A DNA stretch of 64,000 nt, from NCBI RefSeq assembly GCF_039614715.1, contig NZ_CP154857.1:3968001-4032000 (forward strand). Direction: 5' to 3'. Below the pieces are notes generated by a model that was not told the origin of the DNA, searched no databases, and worked only from the letters and a program-made list of their open reading frames with translations. Origin of the DNA: Microbacterium sp. AZCO (GTDB lineage: Bacteria; Actinomycetota; Actinomycetes; Actinomycetales; Microbacteriaceae). Positions 59,029-64,000 of this stretch are shown one piece after another. How positions within the stretch are numbered: the stretch's first letter is position 1; the number at the start of each line of letters is the position of its first letter. The translations under genes and the position numbers were made by a program.

Positions 59029-60971
59029 CGGGGGTCCTTGTCGACTGCGTCCAGTTCTACCGTGACGCGCAGGCTTCGGCGGTCTGCGACGTCCAGATCG
59101 ACCCGCGTCAGCGCGTCGCCCCACACGCCGGTGAGCATCGGGTCGTCGAGTTCGCGGGTCATGAGCGTCGCGCTGACGCCCTCGGGCCAGCGCACCAGAA
59201 CGGGCGGCGCGCCCTCGAGCGGCACGACGCGGAGGCCGTCCGGCCGAAGCTCGACCTCGCCCGCGACCAGCATCCGGACGGTCGTCCGCGGCTCCTCCGC
59301 CCCCACCCAGGGCTCGAGCTCCCATCGGTCGTCGACGACGACGCGTGCGGTGTCGCGTTCGAGCGCGGCATCCCTCCGCCAGGACACGAGCCCATGGGCG
59401 TCGTAGGCGCCCGCGAGGTCGAGCGCGAGCGACGTGCGTTCGTCGGCGATGTCGACGGAGACGAGGGATGCCGCGAACTCCGCGCCCGCCGACTGCGCGG
59501 CGCCGCGGACCTCGGGCACGCTGTGCCACGTGCTCTGCATCGTCCAGATGTCGTAGCGGAGCGGTCCGAAGGTCGCCGCGGTGTACGTCGGACGTCCCGC
59601 GTCGACGAGGACGGGCACCCCGTCGACCGCGACGACGAAAGAGCCGACGTCGTTGTGGTTGTGGTGCTCGCCGTTGTGGCCGCCCTTGACGGCGAGCGTC
59701 AGGCCGCTCGCGGAGCCCGCGCGCTCGCGCGTGACGAGCACCTCGGTCGACGGCAGCCAGGTGTCGCGCGGCAGGGGAGAGGTCGCCGCCGCATCCTCCC
59801 GCCACGCGGCGTCGGTCATGCCGCGGAGGAGGCGGCCGAGCCCCTCGCGCTCGGTCGCGAGCGGCTCGCCGTCGCGGCGCTGCGCAGCCGCATGCCGGCG
59901 GGCGTGGTCGTCGCCGACGCGCCGAGCGGCGCGGTGCAGCTCGTGCCACGGCTGCTCGCGGATCGGCCGCGCCTGGCCGTCGGCGAGGTTGAGGTACCAC
60001 TCTCCGCCGAGGTGCATTCGGTGCGGGAACGCGACGGTCTCGCGCAGCGCGGCGACGGCGGGCGCGGCATCCCATCGCCCGCCCGTCGCGCAGGCGAGGA
60101 GGTCGAGCGCCTCCAGCGCGCGGCACGCGCCGTTCCACCAATACGAGTACCCCTCGTCGATGGCGCCATCGGCGGGAAGCACCGCGACATAGCGGTCGAG
60201 CCCCTCGATGACGAGGCTGACGACGTCGGCGCGCAGACCCGCATCGGCCGGATCATCGAGCAGCTGCAGGGCGGCGAGCAGCACGTTGCCGTGGATCCAC
60301 GGGTTCCAGTTGTGCACGTCGCCGTCGAGCCCGAGCCAGTGCCAGTCGCGGCGGCGCAGGAACGGGTCGACGACCCGAAGCCGCGCCTCGCGGCGCACGC
60401 GGGCGCGAAGCCCCGGGTAGCGCCCGTCGAGCTGAACGCCGAGCAGCCGGTCGACCCAGGCGAGCTGACCGACGACTTCGCCCGCACCCAGATCGAGGAA
60501 CGGATCGTCGACGGTCGCGAGCACCCCGCCGTGGCGCGCGAACGTGTCGTCGTGCGCGGGCCAGCACCACGAGCTCTGCTCGCACAGCAGCTGCACGCCG
60601 TCGGCGACCTCGTCGATCCAGCGATCCTCGAGGGTGATCGCCGCGGCGACCGCCGCGCGGCTCAGCCGACGCTGACGGGCGAAGGCCGCCGCCTCCCACA
60701 CGGAGCGGTCGCCGTCGCGGTAGACCCGCGCCGCCTGGCTCGCGAGCGGGAGGGGCCACGGCTCGCCGAGGTCGCGCTCGGCCCGCGCGAACAGGTCGGC
60801 GATCGTGACGGGGTCGAGGGAGGCGGCATCCCAGACCGAACGATCGTCCGCCGGGGCGACGGGAAGCGCCGCCGACGGCGAGGCGAGCGCTTCATGGACG
60901 CGATCCACGGCGTCGCCACGGCTCGTCCCGAAAAGGGCGGCCAGGGGGCCCGAGTACGACGTCGTCGGCAT
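59025..60971 (-). CDS. Heparinase II/III-like polysaccharide lyase
   Basis: A 648-residue cytoplasmic enzyme. Residues about 60-380 are an (alpha/alpha) toroid with WPAHDD and NWNPWIHGN; the C-terminal beta-sheet domain starts near 400 with KGGHNGEHHNHNDVGSFVVAVDG, the heparinase II/III signature. Acts by beta-elimination on uronate-containing glycans. I prefer ATG at 60971 because TATGAT lies seven bases upstream on this strand; ATG at 60983 is possible but has no ribosome site. Substrate is uncertain: alginate-like, glycosaminoglycan-like or plant uronate oligomers. Confidence 0.8.
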   Translation of the reverse strand: MPTTSYSGPLAALFGTSRGDAVDRVHEALASPSAALPVAPADDRSVWDAASLDPVTIADLFARAERDLGEPWPLPLASQAARVYRDGDRSVWEAAAFARQRRLSRAAVAAAITLEDRWIDEVADGVQLLCEQSSWCWPAHDDTFARHGGVLATVDDPFLDLGAGEVVGQLAWVDRLLGVQLDGRYPGLRARVRREARLRVVDPFLRRRDWHWLGLDGDVHNWNPWIHGNVLLAALQLLDDPADAGLRADVVSLVIEGLDRYVAVLPADGAIDEGYSYWWNGACRALEALDLLACATGGRWDAAPAVAALRETVAFPHRMHLGGEWYLNLADGQARPIREQPWHELHRAARRVGDDHARRHAAAQRRDGEPLATEREGLGRLLRGMTDAAWREDAAATSPLPRDTWLPSTEVLVTRERAGSASGLTLAVKGGHNGEHHNHNDVGSFVVAVDGVPVLVDAGRPTYTAATFGPLRYDIWTMQSTWHSVPEVRGAAQSAGAEFAASLVSVDIADERTSLALDLAGAYDAHGLVSWRRDAALERDTARVVVDDRWELEPWVGAEEPRTTVRMLVAGEVELRPDGLRVVPLEGAPPVLVRWPEGVSATLMTRELDDPMLTGVWGDALTRVDLDVADRRSLRVTVELDAVDKDPR

Positions 60972-60978
60972 GGAATCG

Positions 60979-60984
60979 ATCATA
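60979..60984 (-). promoter_or_regulatory. Near-leaderless -10 box for heparinase-like gene
   Basis: Minus strand TATGAT, CGATTCC, ATG. Strong -10 match with seven-base spacing. Confidence 0.5.
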
Positions 60985-61010
60985 AACGATCAGGAAAGAA
61001 AAATCATGTG

Positions 61011-61039
61011 TTGCCGTGAACGAAATTGATTGCTAATCT
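61011..61039 (+). promoter_or_regulatory. Promoter of DUF2264/SBP operon
   Basis: -35 TTGCCG (61011-61016), 17-base spacer, -10 TAATCT (61034-61039). Start site near 61046 and a leader with AAAGGAG. The AT-rich divergent region between the two operons is the natural place for the chimeric regulator to bind. Confidence 0.55.
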
Positions 61040-61088
61040 CCCAAAGCGGTCCGATCTCGGCCCGCGAACGATTCAAAGGAGAACGACG

Positions 61089-63026
61089 GTGACGCGCACT
61101 CTCGACGCCTCCGCGCCGGACTGGAGCCGCGCACAGTGGCTGCAGTACGCCGATCGTCTCCTTTCGGGCGCCCGCGCCTTCGCGTCGCCCGGCCACGGCC
61201 GCATCACTCCGCCCGGAGCGGAGGGCGGCTACGGCAACGCCATCGACGGCCTCGAGGGATTCGCCCGCACCTTCCTGCTCGCGGGCTTCCGCATCGCCGG
61301 CGAGCGCGGCCAGGGCGTCGACGACCTCATCGACTTCTACTCGCGCGGTATCCGGACGGGCGTCGATCCGAACGCCCCCGACCGCTGGCTGCGCCTCGAC
61401 GAGCACCCCCAGGCGAAGGTCGAGGCGGCGTCGCTCGCGCTGATCCTCGACCTGACCCGTCCGTGGATCTGGGACCGACTCGACCAGATCACGCAGAAGC
61501 GTGTCGTCGCCTACTTCGCACCCGCCGTCGGCGACCGGACCTATCCCCGCACGAACTGGCTGTGGTTCCGTCTCGTCGTGCAGACGTTCCTCCGCTCGGT
61601 CGGCGGCCCGTGGTCGCCCCAGGACGTCGCCGACGACCTCGCCCTGCACGACTCGTTCGCGCGGCCCGACGGCTGGCTCTCCGACGGCGACGAGCGCTCC
61701 TACGACCACTACGTCGGCTGGGCGCTGCACCTCTACCCCGTGCTGTGGTCGCGCATGCAGGGCGCCGCCGAGCTCGCCGCCGGCCGCACCGCGAAGGACA
61801 TCGCGCTGCTCGACCGCTTCCTCCTCGACGCCGCTGCGCTCGTCGGCGCCGACGGATCTCCCCTCATCCAGGGACGCAGCCTCATCTACCGCTTCGCCGC
61901 CGCCGCTCCCTTCTGGGTCGGCGCGATCGCCGAGGTTCCTTCGACGTCGCTCGGCGCCCTCCGCCACGCCGCGGATCGTGTCGTCGGTCACTTCGCCGGC
62001 AGCGGCGTCCCGGACGCCCGCGACCTCCTCAGCATGGGCTGGCACGGCGACTGGCGCCGACTCGCGCAGGCCTACTCCGGCCCCGCCTCGCCCTACTGGG
62101 CGACGAAGGGCCTCCTCGGCATCTCGCTCCCCGCGGACCACCCCGTGTGGAGCGCCCCCGCCGAGCCGCTCCCCGTCGAGGCGGGCGACACGCTCCGCGC
62201 CGTCCGAGCCGCCGGATGGGTCGTCTCGGGCACGCGGGCCGACGGCATCGTGCGCATCGTCAACCACGGCACGGACCACGCCGCCGAAGGCGCGCTCGTG
62301 GGCGACTCGCCTCTCTACGCACGCCTCGGCTACTCGACCGCGACAGCGCCTCTCGCGAACGGCCGCGCCTGGCGCGAGCCGCTCGAGCAGTCCGTCGCAC
62401 TCGTCGACGAGGCCGGCGAGGCCACGCACCGCGCCGCGATGCAGCTCCTCGACGTGCGGATCGACGGCGAGGTCGGCATCGCCGCGTCGACCTGGCCCGC
62501 GCACTGGATCGAGCCGGCCGAGACGCAGGTGCGCCACGGCTCGGGCATCCAGGGTGACGTCATGATCGCCGGCCGGCTCACGGTCCGGTCGCTCGTGCGC
62601 GGGCCGTGGGAGCTGCGCATCGTCGACCTCGACGCGCTCGAGCCCGGCTATGACGGTGCTCTGACTCTGCGCGTCGGCGGCTGGGCTGTCGCGGATGCCG
62701 AGACGGCGGTTCGGGATGCCACGGCCCGCGCCGCGACCGTGCGGCTGGGCAGCGGCATCCATCCCCTCCTCGGGGAGGGAAGCGCAAGCGTCGAGGAGCG
62801 GGCGGACTCGACCCCGCTCGGCGTTTCGGCGAGCGTGCCGGTCGTCAGCTTCCCCGCGGTCGCGGGCGAGCGCGTCGCCGTCATCGTCGAGCTCGCCGGC
62901 ACCGCCGCCGACCTCGGCGCGGCGGCGCTCGAAGAGATCGCGGGCGAAGCCCGCGTGACGTGGCCCGACGGCGTCGTGACGACGACGCCCCTTCCAGACC
63001 CCCGGATCGTCCCCGCGACCCGGTGA
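61089..63026 (+). CDS. DUF2264 domain protein
   Basis: A 645-residue cytoplasmic protein; GTG start with AAAGGAG seven bases upstream. The N-terminal two thirds are an alpha-helical barrel of the DUF2264 type (GGYGNAIDGLEGFARTFLLAGFRI, NWLWFRLVVQTFLRSVG, GDERSYDHYVGWALHLY); the C-terminal third is beta-rich. DUF2264 proteins occur in glycan loci and are thought to act like glycoside hydrolases or lyases on unsaturated uronyl oligosaccharides; this is not proven. Divergent from the heparinase-like gene. Confidence 0.75.
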   Translation: MTRTLDASAPDWSRAQWLQYADRLLSGARAFASPGHGRITPPGAEGGYGNAIDGLEGFARTFLLAGFRIAGERGQGVDDLIDFYSRGIRTGVDPNAPDRWLRLDEHPQAKVEAASLALILDLTRPWIWDRLDQITQKRVVAYFAPAVGDRTYPRTNWLWFRLVVQTFLRSVGGPWSPQDVADDLALHDSFARPDGWLSDGDERSYDHYVGWALHLYPVLWSRMQGAAELAAGRTAKDIALLDRFLLDAAALVGADGSPLIQGRSLIYRFAAAAPFWVGAIAEVPSTSLGALRHAADRVVGHFAGSGVPDARDLLSMGWHGDWRRLAQAYSGPASPYWATKGLLGISLPADHPVWSAPAEPLPVEAGDTLRAVRAAGWVVSGTRADGIVRIVNHGTDHAAEGALVGDSPLYARLGYSTATAPLANGRAWREPLEQSVALVDEAGEATHRAAMQLLDVRIDGEVGIAASTWPAHWIEPAETQVRHGSGIQGDVMIAGRLTVRSLVRGPWELRIVDLDALEPGYDGALTLRVGGWAVADAETAVRDATARAATVRLGSGIHPLLGEGSASVEERADSTPLGVSASVPVVSFPAVAGERVAVIVELAGTAADLGAAALEEIAGEARVTWPDGVVTTTPLPDPRIVPATR

Positions 63027-63082
63027 CCCTCAGGACCCGATGGCGGGTCCGGTATCTGCACTCGCAAAGGAGCAGCATCACA

Positions 63083-64000
63083 ATGAAGCGCACGTTCGCA
63101 GCAGCGGCGGGAATCGCCGTCGTCGCAACACTGTCGCTCGCCGCCTGCAGCGGCGGCTCGGGCGACAGCGCCCCCTCGGAGTCGTCGGGTCCTGTGACCC
63201 TGACGCTCTCGGGCTGGAGCCTCGAGACGACGCCGGAGTTCCAGACGCTCGCCGACGCCTTCCACGAGAAGAACCCCGACGTCACCGTCGAGCTCAAGGA
63301 GTACGACCCGGCCAACTACAACACGCTGGTCACGGCGGACCTCGCCGCCGGCGTCGGCCCCGACATCATCACGCAGAAGGAGGTCAAGTACGTCACGACC
63401 TTCCAGGAGGGCGGTCAGCTGCTCGACGTCTCCGACGTGAAGCTGCCCGACGGCATCAGCGGCACCTCGTCGTACGAGGTCGACGGCACCGCCTACGGCG
63501 TGCCCTACCGCCAGGACTCGTGGGTGCTCTTCTACAACAAGGACCTCTTCGACAAGGCCGGCGTCGATTACCCCGACGGCTCGTGGACGTGGGACGACTA
63601 CGACACGGCCGCCGCAGCGCTGAGCGAGGGCCTTGCCGGCGCCGGGAGCGCCGCCAAGGGCACCTACCAGCACCGCTGGCAGTCGACGGTCCAGGGCTTC
63701 GCGAACGCGCAGTCGAAGGGAGGCGACATCCTCAAGGGCGACTACGGCTACCTGAAGCCCTACTACGACCGCGTGCTCGCGCTGCAGAACGACGGGTCGC
63801 AGGTCGACTTCAACACCTCGAGCGCCAACCAGCTCACCTACCAGGGAGAGTTCGGCAAGCAGAACGCCGCCATGCTGCCCATGGGCACGTGGTACGTCGC
63901 GACGCTCATCGCGCAGCAGGCCTCGGGTGACGCCGACACCTTCAACTGGGGCATCGCGCCGATCCCGCAGCTGGACTCGAAGACGACCGGCACCGACAAC
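63083..64000 (+). CDS. Sugar-binding lipoprotein (SBP), truncated by window end
   Basis: The first 306 residues of a solute-binding protein; the gene continues beyond the window. Signal peptide MKRTFAAAAGIAVVATLSLAAC with lipobox LAAC (C22), then LTLSGWSLETTPEFQTLADAF and GTAYGVPYRQDSWVLFYNKDLF, both typical of sugar SBPs. AAAGGAG precedes the ATG by about nine bases. It follows the DUF2264 gene by 56 bp in the same direction, so permeases probably lie just downstream. Confidence 0.85.
   Translation, partial: MKRTFAAAAGIAVVATLSLAACSGGSGDSAPSESSGPVTLTLSGWSLETTPEFQTLADAFHEKNPDVTVELKEYDPANYNTLVTADLAAGVGPDIITQKEVKYVTTFQEGGQLLDVSDVKLPDGISGTSSYEVDGTAYGVPYRQDSWVLFYNKDLFDKAGVDYPDGSWTWDDYDTAAAALSEGLAGAGSAAKGTYQHRWQSTVQGFANAQSKGGDILKGDYGYLKPYYDRVLALQNDGSQVDFNTSSANQLTYQGEFGKQNAAMLPMGTWYVATLIAQQASGDADTFNWGIAPIPQLDSKTTGTDN

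Noticed and set aside
1-64000. tRNA, rRNA, CRISPR arrays, integrases, transposases and prophage genes
   Set aside because: None was recognised on either strand. Absence by eye does not exclude a single tRNA or small RNA.

Overview
The window looks like chromosomal DNA from a high-GC actinobacterium, most likely a Microbacteriaceae member close to Microbacterium. The basis is the very high GC content, dense operons with 1 to 4 bp start/stop overlaps, GTG starts, leaderless promoters (TANNNT, six or seven bases, then ATG/GTG) and a gene set rich in plant-polysaccharide catabolism. I saw no rRNA, tRNA, CRISPR array, insertion sequence, prophage gene or integrase.

Layout. (1) 1-6600: fructan and glycan hydrolases: a GH32-like enzyme cut by the window edge, a secreted GH32 levanase/inulinase, a TauE/SafE exporter and a membrane-anchored GH5 hydrolase. 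(2) 6578-15860: an accessory block. A leftward trio (tyrosinase, HEAT-repeat protein, SCO1-like copper/thioredoxin protein) lies back to back with a rightward trio (PPDK-N/ATP-grasp-like protein, CHAT-type caspase-like protease, ComEC-like metallo-beta-lactamase protein). The rightward trio is the best candidate for an undescribed signalling or conflict system. (3) 15885-37158: a catabolic region with a TetR regulator and GH78 alpha-L-rhamnosidase, an IclR regulator, a CMD-family protein, two SDRs, two FAH-family hydrolases, a nucleoside hydrolase-like protein, two esterases, a QueD-like quercetinase next to a LysR regulator, a dipeptide-type ABC transporter, a TetR regulator with GH1 beta-glycosidase, and a glutaryl-CoA dehydrogenase. 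Together these suggest use of rhamnosylated flavonols or related plant glycosides.

(4) 37167-40619: small regulated units: an AHSA1/ArsR pair under three tandem operators, an MFS/HxlR divergent pair and an alpha/beta hydrolase. (5) 40669-45854: a tightly overlapping five-gene surface operon (phosphodiester glycosidase-like protein, GT2-GtrA, DUF4956, VTC domain, beta-helix lipoprotein). (6) 46065-56045: a LacI-controlled galactan locus with GH35, a sugar ABC importer and a 1198-residue secreted GH30 enzyme, bound together by three TGTTTACGTAAACA-type operators. (7) 56263-64000: a second glycan locus with an acyltransferase-like fusion, a DeoR/LacI chimeric regulator, a heparinase II/III-like enzyme, a DUF2264 protein and the first 306 residues of a sugar-binding lipoprotein, cut by the window end.

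The dominant logic is import and stepwise breakdown of plant oligosaccharides and glycosides under local regulators with recognisable operators. Special sequence features are a likely frameshift in the oligopeptide-binding protein next to a nested GC hairpin, an 84-bp palindromic intergenic element present twice, and a 39-bp-period duplication at the end of the LysR gene.
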